From: Agromyces salentinus
Lineage (GTDB): Bacteria > Actinomycetota > Actinomycetes > Actinomycetales > Microbacteriaceae
Direction of reading: 5' to 3'
Length of the DNA stretch: 64,000 nt
NCBI RefSeq assembly: GCF_009749395.1
Contig: NZ_WBIR01000002.1
Coordinates: 273,354 to 337,353, forward strand
Under the pieces are notes generated by a model. The model searched no databases and was not told where the DNA came from. It saw only the letters and a list, made by a program, of their open reading frames with translations. Below, piece after piece: positions 8,727-17,060 of this stretch. A program made the position numbers and the translations under genes. Position 1 is the first letter of the stretch. The number at the start of each line of letters is the position of its first letter.

Positions 8727-9839
8727 GTGGCTCATGGTTCTCGACTTGTCGATCTTGTTCAAACGCGCATCGACTCGTTCCTCGACGAGCGCACGTCCAT
8801 TCTCCGCTCGATCAGCCCCGACCTGGAGCCGCTCGACGAGTTCTCAAGGCGCTTTCTCAGCGGCGGCAAGCGATTCCGCGCGCTGTTCTGCTACTGGGGC
8901 TGGGAGGCCGTGAGCGGCGCCGGGTTCGACCCGTTCGCCGACGACGAGCCCCGGGACCTCGCGCCCATCGTCTCGGCGGCCGCGGCACTCGAACTCTTCC
9001 ACGCCGCGGCGCTCATCCACGACGACATCATCGACCGGTCCGACACGCGGCGCGGAGCCCCTTCGGCGCACCGGCTCTTCGAGCGGACGCATGCCGAGGC
9101 GGGCTGGCTGCGACGCAGCGACGACTTCGGCACCGCCTCCGCCATCCTCCTCGGCGACCTCCTCCTGGGCTGGAGCGACGAACTGCTCGACGAGGGCCTC
9201 GACCCGATGCCCGACCGCAACGCGGCGGCGGCCGCGCGAGCCGAGTACGTGCGCATGCGCACCGAGGTGACCGCGGGCCAGTACCTCGACATCTTGGCCG
9301 AGCAGTCCTGGCACCAGCGTCGCGACGACGAGCAGCGCGTGATCGCCGAACGCGTCATCACGTTCAAGGCCGCGAAGTACTCGGTCGAGGCGCCGCTCGC
9401 GCTCGGCGGGCTCATCGCCGGCGGGACGCCATCGCAGATCGAGGCGCTCCGCGCCTTCGGCCTTCCGCTCGGCATCGCGTACCAGCTGCGCGACGACCTC
9501 CTGGGCGTGTTCGGGGACCCGGAGGTCACCGGCAAGCCCAGCGGCGACGATCTCCGCGAGGGCAAGCGCACCATGCTCATCGCCGCGGCACGCGAGCGAT
9601 TGGCACCTGGGCCGCGAGGACTGCTCGACGAACTCCTCGGCGACCCCGAACTCGACGAGGCCCAGATCCGGATGCTGCAACGGACGATCCTCGACTGCGG
9701 CGCCGCCGACGAGATCGAGCAGCTCATCGCGAACGAGGTCGGCCGGGCGCGCGCCGCACTCGCCGATGCGCCGGTCAGTGACGTTGCGCGGACCGAACTC
9801 GACGCGCTCGCGACGACGGTGAGCCGGCGCACGAGCTGA
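8727..9839 (+). CDS. Polyprenyl diphosphate synthase (trans-isoprenyl)
   Basis: Condenses isopentenyl diphosphate units onto an allylic diphosphate to give C20 or longer chains; the chain length cannot be read safely. It has 370 residues. The first Asp-rich motif is HDDIID with RRG (about 98-110), the second is LRDDLLGVFGD, and GGKRFRALF lies near residue 47. Position beside an Rv2175c homologue matches mycobacterial idsA2 (Rv2173). It is a paralogue of CrtE at 30335, so this copy may serve quinone or polyprenyl phosphate synthesis. GTG start, leaderless. Confidence 0.9.
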   Translation: MAHGSRLVDLVQTRIDSFLDERTSILRSISPDLEPLDEFSRRFLSGGKRFRALFCYWGWEAVSGAGFDPFADDEPRDLAPIVSAAAALELFHAAALIHDDIIDRSDTRRGAPSAHRLFERTHAEAGWLRRSDDFGTASAILLGDLLLGWSDELLDEGLDPMPDRNAAAAARAEYVRMRTEVTAGQYLDILAEQSWHQRRDDEQRVIAERVITFKAAKYSVEAPLALGGLIAGGTPSQIEALRAFGLPLGIAYQLRDDLLGVFGDPEVTGKPSGDDLREGKRTMLIAAARERLAPGPRGLLDELLGDPELDEAQIRMLQRTILDCGAADEIEQLIANEVGRARAALADAPVSDVARTELDALATTVSRRTS

Positions 9840-9889
9840 TCCGGCGGGAGCCGGTCGGGCGGCGGATGCTCGGACGTCGAGCGCCGAGG

Positions 9890-10243
9890 TCAGGCGAGCG
9901 CCTGCGCCACCCGTCGGACCTCGGCCTTGCGTCCGGCGCGCAGCGCCGCGATCGGCGTCGTGCCGAGGCTGTCGTCGACGCTCAGCAGCCAGTCGAGGGC
10001 CTCGGTGTCGCTGAAACCGCCGTCGCCGAGCACGATCGCCGTGCCGTGGAGTTCGGGCAGCGGCGCGCCGTCGCGGATGAAATCGGCCGGAACCTTGAGC
10101 ACGCCGTCGATGCGTGCCGCGAGCAGGTGGCGGTCGTCGATCAACCGACGGACGCGGCTCGGCGTCGAATCGAACAGTTCGACGAGGTCGGGCACGGTCA
10201 GCCACTCCGTGGCGTTCGCATCGGGCGCAGTCGCATCGGTCAC
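9890..10243 (-). CDS. Rv2175c-family DNA-binding protein
   Basis: 117 residues. An N-terminal winged-helix-like segment (WLTVPDLVELFDSTPSRVRRLIDDR, about 14-38) is followed by a conserved C-terminal part (GTTPIAALRAGRKAEVRRVAQALA). In Mycobacterium tuberculosis Rv2175c binds DNA and is a substrate of the neighbouring Ser/Thr kinase PknL. Here a Ser/Thr kinase gene lies 1.4 kb away. The gene converges with the polyprenyl synthase. GTG start, leaderless. Phosphorylation here is inferred from synteny only. Confidence 0.85.
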   Translation of the reverse strand: MTDATAPDANATEWLTVPDLVELFDSTPSRVRRLIDDRHLLAARIDGVLKVPADFIRDGAPLPELHGTAIVLGDGGFSDTEALDWLLSVDDSLGTTPIAALRAGRKAEVRRVAQALA

Positions 10244-10249
10244 CCTTCC

Positions 10250-10255
10250 AGCCTA
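10250..10255 (-). promoter_or_regulatory. -10 box for the Rv2175c-like gene (leaderless)
   Basis: Minus-strand TAGGCT, 6 bases before the GTG at 10243. Same hexamer and spacing as the promoter at 8715. Confidence 0.6.
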
Positions 10256-10375
10256 GCCAGCGCGGGGGCTCCGCCGGAACCGCCATCCGCAGGACACGCG
10301 CAGATGACGTTGACACGCCACACCTGCTGTGAAACGTTGGCGCCGAAGCCGATGGGGGTCGGCGGAGGGGGCAGC

Positions 10376-11539
10376 ATGGCGAACCGAGCCGACCGGACCG
10401 GAGTGGACCGACCGCGCGAAACCGAAACGCCCGCCGAGCAGGAACCCGCCACCACGCGGCGCGAGCGCGGCCGGGCACGACGGCGGCGCGGCGGCATCCG
10501 GCGCGTGATCACGCTCCCGGTGGCGTTCGTCGGGGCACTCGCCGTGACGCTCGGCATCGTCCAGCCGGCGGAGGCCGCCCCGCAGACCTCCAAGAGGCAG
10601 GCCAAGGCCAAGGCGATCGCGCCCGGGGCGAAGGCCGCCGCATCCGTCGCCGCCCTCGCCGCGCCCGCGGAGGTGACCGTCGCCGAGGGCGACACGATCA
10701 GCGGCATCGCGGAACGCTACGGCCTGGCGACGGCGGAGATCCTCGCCGCCAATGGCCTCGGCTGGTCGAGCCTCATCTTCCCGGGTCAGCGGCTCGCACT
10801 TCCCGGCGGAGCCCCGCCCGCCGTCGACGCACCGCCCCCTGCACCCGACCTCGCGCGCCACACCGTCGTCGCCGGCGACACCGTCAGCGGCATCGCCGAG
10901 CGCTACGGCCTCGAGGTGGCTCAGGTCCTCAGCGCGAACGGCCTCGGCCGGTCGAGCCTGATCTTCCCCGGCGAGTCGATCGTGCTTCCCCCTTCGGGAG
11001 GCGTCGCCTCCTCCACGGCGCAACCGCTTCCGGTATCCGAGCCCGTGGTGGCGACGCCCGTCGCGGAGACTGCTCCGGCCGCCCCCGCCGCACCGCCGAA
11101 GCCCCCCGCCCCGGAACCGGATCGACCGGCGACCCTCACCGAGGAGATGCGCCAGAATGCGCGGGTCGTCATCGAGGTGGGCCGGCAGACCGGCGTGTCC
11201 GACGCCGGCATCCTCGCGGCGCTGGTCGCCGCGGCGCAGGAATCGGGTCTGCGCAACGTGGCCTCCGGCGATCGCGACTCGCTCGGCCTCTTCCAGCAAC
11301 GCCCGAGCCAGGGATGGGGCACGCCCGAGCAGGTCATGGACCCCGTGCGCGCGGCGCGTGCGTTCTACGGCGGACCCGACGGCCCCAACGTCGGCGTGGC
11401 CCCCGGCCTGCTGGATATCGACGGGTGGGAGGCCATGCCTGCGGATGCCGCGGCCCAGGCCGTCCAGAAGTCGGCGCACCCGGCCCACTACGCCAAGTGG
11501 GTGACGGCCGCTCGCGCATGGCTCGCCGAGCTCGGCTGA
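10376..11539 (+). CDS. Secreted LysM protein with transglycosylase-like domain
   Basis: 387 residues by the ATG at 10376, chosen because GGAGGGG precedes it. Order: basic cytoplasmic N-terminus, one hydrophobic signal/anchor segment (about 45-61), two LysM repeats (about 99-142 and 165-208, each with EGDTISGIAERYGL or GDTVSGIAERYGL), an Ala/Pro linker, and a C-terminal domain with AAQESGLRN and SLGLFQQRPSQGWG, typical of actinobacterial peptidoglycan hydrolases of the lysozyme/transglycosylase fold. It probably binds and cleaves peptidoglycan outside the membrane. It lies between the Rv2175c-like gene and the PASTA kinase. Catalytic activity is inferred. Confidence 0.86.
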   Translation: MANRADRTGVDRPRETETPAEQEPATTRRERGRARRRRGGIRRVITLPVAFVGALAVTLGIVQPAEAAPQTSKRQAKAKAIAPGAKAAASVAALAAPAEVTVAEGDTISGIAERYGLATAEILAANGLGWSSLIFPGQRLALPGGAPPAVDAPPPAPDLARHTVVAGDTVSGIAERYGLEVAQVLSANGLGRSSLIFPGESIVLPPSGGVASSTAQPLPVSEPVVATPVAETAPAAPAAPPKPPAPEPDRPATLTEEMRQNARVVIEVGRQTGVSDAGILAALVAAAQESGLRNVASGDRDSLGLFQQRPSQGWGTPEQVMDPVRAARAFYGGPDGPNVGVAPGLLDIDGWEAMPADAAAQAVQKSAHPAHYAKWVTAARAWLAELG

Positions 11540-11666
11540 CCCGCAGCCCGCGCCGGGAGTCCTTCCGGGGGCGGGAAGGCCGGCCTCGCGGCATCCGCCG
11601 GATCACGAACCCGTTTCGATCGTGCCGCCATCGGTGTGTAGTCGGCCCGAGGCATGCGCGAGTTCG

Positions 11667-11672
11667 TACACT
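11667..11672 (+). promoter_or_regulatory. -10 box for the PASTA kinase (leaderless)
   Basis: TACACT ends 6 bases before the GTG at 11679. Confidence 0.6.
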
Positions 11673-11678
11673 CGTCTG

Positions 11679-13613
11679 GTGACCACCGCGCCCGTCGACC
11701 CGATGATCGGCCGTCTCATCGACGGCCGGTACCAGGTGCGCTCGCGCATCGCGCGCGGAGGCATGGCCACCGTCTACCTCGCGACCGACCTCAGGCTCGA
11801 GCGCCGGGTCGCGATCAAGATCATGCACGGCCACCTCGCCGACGACAACACCTTCAAGACCCGGTTCGTCCAGGAGGCGCGCTCCGCCGCACGCCTGGCG
11901 CACCCGAACGTCGTGAACGTGTTCGACCAGGGGCAGGACTCCGACATGGCGTACCTCGTCATGGAGTACCTCCCCGGCATCACCCTCAGAGACCTGCTGA
12001 AGGACTACAAGCGGCTCACCCCCGAGCAGACGACCGACATCATGGACGCGGTGCTCGCCGGCCTCGCGGCGGCCCACAAAGCCGGCATCGTGCACCGCGA
12101 CCTGAAGCCCGAGAACGTGCTCCTCGCCGACGACGGGCGCATCAAGCTGGGCGACTTCGGCCTCGCGCGGGCCGCCAGCGCGAACACGGCGACCGGGCAG
12201 GCCCTGCTCGGCACGATCGCGTACCTGTCGCCGGAATTGGTGACCCGCGGCGTCGCAGATGCCAGGAGCGACATCTACGCGGTCGGCATCATGATGTACG
12301 AGATGCTCACCGGCGAGCAGCCGTACGTCGGCGAGGCCCCCATGGCCATCGCGTACCAGCACGCGAACGACCAGGTCCCGATGCCGAGCAGCAAGAACCC
12401 CACCGTGCCGGCCGAGCTCGATGAACTCGTCCTCTGGGCGACGACGCGCGACCCCGAAGGGCGCCCGCGCGACGCCAAGGAGATGCTCGACCGCCTGCGG
12501 GAGGTCGAGCCCGCGATCCGTGGCGGCTTCGCCGGCCCGGTGAACGCGACCATGGTGCTCTCCAGCATGCCCGCACAGGCGACCCCGACGGCGGCGACGA
12601 CCGTGCTCGGCGTGGCGGGCACCCGCGGCGTCGCGACCGCGCCCGAGACTCCCCCGTTGTCCGATGCCGATGGCGGCGGACCTGACGCCGCGGCGCTGAC
12701 GACGGCCGCGGCGCGGCGTCGTCGCCGTGGGTACTGGATCCTCGCCCTCGTGCTCCTGCTCACCGGACTCGCAGCCGGGACGGGATGGTACTTCGGCAGC
12801 GGACCCGGTTCGTACGCGCAGGTCCCCGCGACGAGCGGGATGTCCGTGGAGGAGGCCCGCGCCGAGCTCGAAGGTGCCGGGCTCACGGTCGCGCAGGCCG
12901 AACGCAACGATCCGGTCGTCCCCGCAGGATCCGTGTCAGGAACCGATCCGGCCGAGGGCGAGCAGGTCAATCGCGGATCCGAGGTCACGCTCTACGTCTC
13001 GACCGGGCCGGCGATCATCCCCGTGCCGCAGGTGACCGGCCTTCCAGAGGCCGACGCGCGCGCCCAGCTCGCCGCCTTCGCCGTGGCCGAGGCTCCGGTC
13101 GAGCAGTTCTCGGGTGACGTCGAGTCCGGCTCGGTCATCGCCGTGCTCGACGCCGACGGCGCCCCCGCACCCGAGCAGTACGCCGAGCAGGGCGAGCTCA
13201 CGCTCGTCGTCTCCGTCGGGCGGGTCCCGCCGGTCGAGGGCCTCCCCGCCGGCGAGGCGGAGACGCGGCTCGTCGATGCCGGACTCACGGTGACGTACAA
13301 CGACCCGGTGTTCGACGCCGAGGTGCCGGCCGACCACGTGAAGACCGCCGACTGGACCGAAGACCCGATGGTCCCCGGATCGACCGTGGTGCTGACCGTC
13401 TCGAAGGGACCGGACCTCGTCGCGATCCCCGACGTCGTCGGCAAGAACTGGGAGGACGCGGGCGCCGAACTCCGCGATGCCGGGTTCGTGGTCGACTACA
13501 ACGCCGCGGTCGACATCGCGCCGTCGCTGTTCGTCGTCTCGAAGACGACCCCGGCCGCGGGCGAGACGGCGCTGCGCGGCTCGAGCGTCTCGGTGAACTT
13601 CGCCGGATTCTGA
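11679..13613 (+). CDS. pknL: PASTA-domain Ser/Thr protein kinase (PknL-like)
   Basis: Membrane receptor kinase expected to sense muropeptides or lipid II. It has 644 residues from the leaderless GTG at 11679; the frame is open further up, but the kinase fold starts at about residue 11 (GRLIDGRYQV). Kinase motifs: glycine loop ARGGMATVY (25-33), Lys47, HRDLKPEN with Asp141, DFG 159-161, then SPEL. After a Thr-rich linker come one membrane helix (about 350-371) and four PASTA repeats to the end. Neighbourhood (Rv2175c-like gene, DAHP synthase, acyltransferase) matches pknL, and that is the reason for the symbol; a pknB name is possible. Confidence 0.92.
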   Translation: MTTAPVDPMIGRLIDGRYQVRSRIARGGMATVYLATDLRLERRVAIKIMHGHLADDNTFKTRFVQEARSAARLAHPNVVNVFDQGQDSDMAYLVMEYLPGITLRDLLKDYKRLTPEQTTDIMDAVLAGLAAAHKAGIVHRDLKPENVLLADDGRIKLGDFGLARAASANTATGQALLGTIAYLSPELVTRGVADARSDIYAVGIMMYEMLTGEQPYVGEAPMAIAYQHANDQVPMPSSKNPTVPAELDELVLWATTRDPEGRPRDAKEMLDRLREVEPAIRGGFAGPVNATMVLSSMPAQATPTAATTVLGVAGTRGVATAPETPPLSDADGGGPDAAALTTAAARRRRRGYWILALVLLLTGLAAGTGWYFGSGPGSYAQVPATSGMSVEEARAELEGAGLTVAQAERNDPVVPAGSVSGTDPAEGEQVNRGSEVTLYVSTGPAIIPVPQVTGLPEADARAQLAAFAVAEAPVEQFSGDVESGSVIAVLDADGAPAPEQYAEQGELTLVVSVGRVPPVEGLPAGEAETRLVDAGLTVTYNDPVFDAEVPADHVKTADWTEDPMVPGSTVVLTVSKGPDLVAIPDVVGKNWEDAGAELRDAGFVVDYNAAVDIAPSLFVVSKTTPAAGETALRGSSVSVNFAGF

Positions 13614-13722
13614 CGGCGCGACCGGCCTTCCGGTCCACGTCGCCATCGATGGATGACGCGATCCCCTGCTCACCGGCGGCGATCGTGCACGCCGCACGTG
13701 CTGCGGAACCGGGCGCGCCGAA

Positions 13723-13756
13723 CGCAGCATCCGATCGATCATGACCGGATGCTGCG
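13723..13756 (-). terminator. Hairpin between kinase and aroG
   Basis: An 11-bp perfect stem (13723-13733 with 13746-13756) and a 12-base loop lie 7 bases after the aroG stop, between two convergent genes. A smaller stem, GACCGG-CCTT-CCGGTC at 13620-13635, follows the kinase gene. Confidence 0.65.
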
Positions 13757-13763
13757 CCGGCGA

Positions 13764-15134
13764 TCAGCGGGCCGAGAGCTCCTCGGCCACGAGGAACGCG
13801 AGCTCCAGGGACTGCATGTGGTTCAGGCGAGGATCGCAGAGCGACTCGTAGCGCGTCGCGAGCGCCTCTTCGTCGATGTGCTCCGAGCCGCCGAGGCACT
13901 CCGTGACGTCGTCCCCGGTGAGCTCGACGTGGATGCCGCCGGGGTTCGTCCCGGCGGCGCGATGCGCTTCGAAGAACCCCTTGACCTCGTCGACCACGTC
14001 GTCGAAACGACGCGTCTTGTAGCCGTTCGGCGTGGTGATGCCGTTGCCGTGCATCGGGTCGGTGACCCAGAGCGGCATCGCGTCGCTCGCCTTGACGGCG
14101 TCGAGCAGGGGCGGCAGTCCGTCGCGGATCTTGCCGGCACCCATGCGCGTGATGAACGTGAGCCGGCCCGGCTCGCGGTTCGGGTCGAGCTTGTCGATGA
14201 GTTCGAACATCGTCTCGGGCGAGGTGGTCGGGCCGAGCTTCACGCCGATGGGGTTGCGCACCCGCGACAGGAAGTCGACGTGCGCGCCGTCGAGGTCCCG
14301 CGTGCGCTCACCGATCCAGATGAAGTGCGCCGAAGTGTCGTACGGCGTGCCGGTGCGGGAGTCGATGCGCGTCATGGGCCGCTCGTAATCCATGAGCAGG
14401 CCCTCGTGGCCGGTGAAGAACTCGGTGTGCCGCAGCGCCTCGAAGTCCGCGCCGCACGCGTCCATGAACTTCACGGCCCGATCGATGTCGCGCGCCATGA
14501 TCTCGTACCGGGCGTTCGCCGGATTCGCCGCGAAGCCCTGGTTCCAGGAGTGCACCTGGCGGAGGTCCGCGAAGCCGCCCTGCGTGAACGCGCGGATCAG
14601 GTTCAGGGTCGACGCGGCCATGTGGTAGCCGCGCACCAGTCGAGCGGGGTCGGCCTGGCGCGATTCCGGCGTGAAGTCGTAGCCGTTCACGATGTCGCCC
14701 CGGTACGCCGGAAGCGTGACGTCGCCGCGGGTCTCGGTGTCGCTCGATCGGGGCTTGGCGAACTGCCCCGCCATGCGGCCCATCTTCACCACGGGCATCG
14801 AGGCGCCGTAGGTGAGGACGACGGCCATCTGCAGCACCGTCTTGACCCGGTTGCGGATCTGGTCCGCCGTCGCTCCGGCGAAGGTCTCGGCGCAGTCGCC
14901 GCCCTGGAGGAGGAACGCCTCGCCCCGGGATGCCGCAGCCAGGCGGTCGCGGAGGTTGTCGACCTCACCGGCGAACACCAGCGGGGGAAGCGACGCCAGC
15001 TCGGCGGATGCCGCGGCCGCGGCCACGGAGTCGGGCCAGACCGGCTGCTGCTTGATCGGCAGGGTCCGCCAATAGTCGAGGCCGTCGATCACGGAGGGAT
15101 CTGCATTGACGACGGGCTCGACGAGCTGTACCAC
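13764..15134 (-). CDS. aroG: Class II DAHP synthase
   Basis: Condenses phosphoenolpyruvate with erythrose-4-phosphate, the first step of aromatic amino acid synthesis. It has 456 residues, the plant-like class II size. Motifs: WRTLPIKQQPVWPD near residue 23, LQGGDCAETF (about 77-86), RMAGQFAKPRS, GGIHVELTGDDVTECLGG near the C-terminus. GTG start at 15134. Located beside the kinase and acyltransferase as in Mycobacterium (Rv2178c). Confidence 0.95.
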   Translation of the reverse strand: MVQLVEPVVNADPSVIDGLDYWRTLPIKQQPVWPDSVAAAAASAELASLPPLVFAGEVDNLRDRLAAASRGEAFLLQGGDCAETFAGATADQIRNRVKTVLQMAVVLTYGASMPVVKMGRMAGQFAKPRSSDTETRGDVTLPAYRGDIVNGYDFTPESRQADPARLVRGYHMAASTLNLIRAFTQGGFADLRQVHSWNQGFAANPANARYEIMARDIDRAVKFMDACGADFEALRHTEFFTGHEGLLMDYERPMTRIDSRTGTPYDTSAHFIWIGERTRDLDGAHVDFLSRVRNPIGVKLGPTTSPETMFELIDKLDPNREPGRLTFITRMGAGKIRDGLPPLLDAVKASDAMPLWVTDPMHGNGITTPNGYKTRRFDDVVDEVKGFFEAHRAAGTNPGGIHVELTGDDVTECLGGSEHIDEEALATRYESLCDPRLNHMQSLELAFLVAEELSAR

Positions 15135-15215
15135 GGGTATGTCCTGAGGGTTCGGGGCGCGATGGCCGGGGGAAACGAGATCGGTGGCACGAGTCGTGCC
15201 ACCGCGAATTCGAGC

Positions 15216-15905
15216 CTACCGCGATTGCGTGGCGCGCTGCTCCCGCACCGAACTGGCGTACACGTCGATGTACTCCTGCCCGCTCAGGGAGCGGAGGGAG
15301 TGCACGAGCTCATCGGTCACGGAACGCAACACGAAGCGATCGCCCTCGAGTCCGTCGAACCTGGTGAAGTCGATCGGCTCGCCGATGATGATGCCGATGC
15401 GCCGCACCTTGGGCAGCCTCGTGCCGATGGGCATGACCGTCTCCGTGCCGATCATCGCGACGGGGATGACTGGCACGCCGGCCTCGAGCACCATGCGCGC
15501 GACGCCCGTGCGGCCACGGTAGAGGCGGGCGTCGGGGCTGCGCGTGCCTTCCGGGTAGATGCCGAGGATGCCGCCGCCGCCGAGCACGCGGAGTCCGGTC
15601 TCGAGGGATGCCTCGGAGGCCTTGCCCCCTGACCGGTCGATGGGCAGCTGGCCCGCGGCCTGGAAGAACATCTTCGTCGCCCAGCCCTTGAGGCCCTTGC
15701 CGGTGAAGTACTCGCTCTTCGCGAGGAACACGACCTGACGATCGACGACGAGCGGGAGGAAGATCGAGTCGATGAAGGAGAGATGGTTGCTCGCGAGCAC
15801 GACGGGACCGGTCTTCGGCACGTTCTCGAGCCCGACGATCCAGGGACGGAAGATCGCGAGCAGGATCGGCCCCACCACGATGTGCTTCATGATCCAGTAG
15901 AACAT
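15216..15905 (-). CDS. 1-acyl-glycerol-3-phosphate acyltransferase (PlsC family)
   Basis: Membrane-associated lysophosphatidate acyltransferase making phosphatidic acid. It has 229 residues. The NHxxxxD catalytic motif is NHLSFID (about 40-46) and the substrate motif is YPEGTRSPD (about 117-125). The N-terminus is hydrophobic (HIVVGPILLAIF). The ATG at 15905 has GGAAGGA upstream. Lies 81 bases before aroG and 41 bases after the ROK kinase; syntenic with mycobacterial Rv2182c. A paralogue lies at 43370. Confidence 0.9.
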   Translation of the reverse strand: MFYWIMKHIVVGPILLAIFRPWIVGLENVPKTGPVVLASNHLSFIDSIFLPLVVDRQVVFLAKSEYFTGKGLKGWATKMFFQAAGQLPIDRSGGKASEASLETGLRVLGGGGILGIYPEGTRSPDARLYRGRTGVARMVLEAGVPVIPVAMIGTETVMPIGTRLPKVRRIGIIIGEPIDFTRFDGLEGDRFVLRSVTDELVHSLRSLSGQEYIDVYASSVREQRATQSR

Positions 15906-15946
15906 CGGCCGTCCTTCCCGCCGCTCAAACCCTACCGCCGACGCGG

Positions 15947-16903
15947 TCAGGCGTGCTCGGACACCCAGACCCGGGCGAGGTCGGCCGCGCCGACCACGCC
16001 GGCGTCGTTGACGAGTTCGGCGATGACGAAGTCGGGCTCCGGGTGGTACCCACGGGCCGGGAGGTGCTCGACGAAGGCCTCGCGGACCGGCCCGAGCAGG
16101 AGTTCCCCCGCGGAGGCGACGCCGCCGCCGAAGACGAAGAGCTGGGGGTCGAGCACGGCCGACAGCGACGCCGCCGCCTCGCCGAGCCAGTGCCCGAGCT
16201 GGCGCAGGGCGGCGATCGCCCCGGGGTCCTCGGACTCGATCATGGCGCCGACGATGCCGCCGTCGAGGGCGCCGTTCGCATCACGGGCTCGCGAGAGCTG
16301 CAGGCCGATGCCACCGGCATCCGCGATCTCGTTCGCCAGCCTCAGCAGCGCGCGACCCGAGCCGTACATCTCGAGGCAGCCGCGCTGGCCGCACCCGCAC
16401 GGAAGCCCGCCGGGCACGACGCGGAGGTGCCCGAGCTCGGCGCCCGCACCGAACCCGCCCCGGAACAGGCGGTCGCCCGAGACGATCGCGCCGCCGACGC
16501 CGGTGCCGATGGTCAGCATGACCATGTCGCTCACGAGCCGGCCCGCACCGAACCGGAACTCGGCCCAGCCGGCGGCGTTCGCGTCGTTGTCGACCACGAC
16601 GGTGCCGCCGACGCGCGCCTCGAGCTTCGCGCGGAACGGCTCGTTGCGCCAGTCGATGTTCGGTGCGTAGTAGACCGTCGACTGCGCCGCGTCGATGAAC
16701 CCGGCGGCGGCGACGCCGACCGCGACATCCGACGCGTCCACGCCCTCGGAGAGGGTCTGGATCATCTCGACGACCGCGTCCTCGAGCAGCGCGGCATCAC
16801 CGGCGGGGGTGGGCACCCGCTCGTGCCTGACGATCGCACCCGCCTCGTCGACGACCGCCCCAGCGATCTTGGTTCCGCCGATGTCGATGCCGATCGCGTG
16901 CAC
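15947..16903 (-). CDS. glk: ROK-family glucokinase
   Basis: Sugar kinase that phosphorylates glucose (probable) with ATP. It has 318 residues. Phosphate loop DIGGTKIAG (7-15), catalytic region DNDANAAGWAEF, GTGVGGAI, and the ROK zinc motif with three cysteines in CGCGQRGCLE preceded by ELGH. GTG start at 16903 with an AAAGG upstream. Divergent from the acyl-CoA ligase. Another hexose specificity cannot be excluded. Confidence 0.88.
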   Translation of the reverse strand: MHAIGIDIGGTKIAGAVVDEAGAIVRHERVPTPAGDAALLEDAVVEMIQTLSEGVDASDVAVGVAAAGFIDAAQSTVYYAPNIDWRNEPFRAKLEARVGGTVVVDNDANAAGWAEFRFGAGRLVSDMVMLTIGTGVGGAIVSGDRLFRGGFGAGAELGHLRVVPGGLPCGCGQRGCLEMYGSGRALLRLANEIADAGGIGLQLSRARDANGALDGGIVGAMIESEDPGAIAALRQLGHWLGEAAASLSAVLDPQLFVFGGGVASAGELLLGPVREAFVEHLPARGYHPEPDFVIAELVNDAGVVGAADLARVWVSEHA

Positions 16904-17060
16904 GGTGGATCGCCTTTCCGTGGGGTGGGAGCTTGCGGATCACCCGCCGGCCGGCCGCACGGGCGGGGGCGCAGGGCAACCACTAGAGTGTAGTAGACCG
17001 GTCACCCCCTACGCCGACCGTTACCCCCTTGTACGACTTACCGGTGCCGAAGGAGCTACC

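Noticed and set aside
10301..10375. Possible cyclic-di-AMP riboswitch before the LysM gene
   Set aside because: Such riboswitches precede related hydrolase genes, but only about 130 bases are available and none of the conserved ydaO segments is visible. A TTGACA at 10310-10315 is at most a weak promoter.
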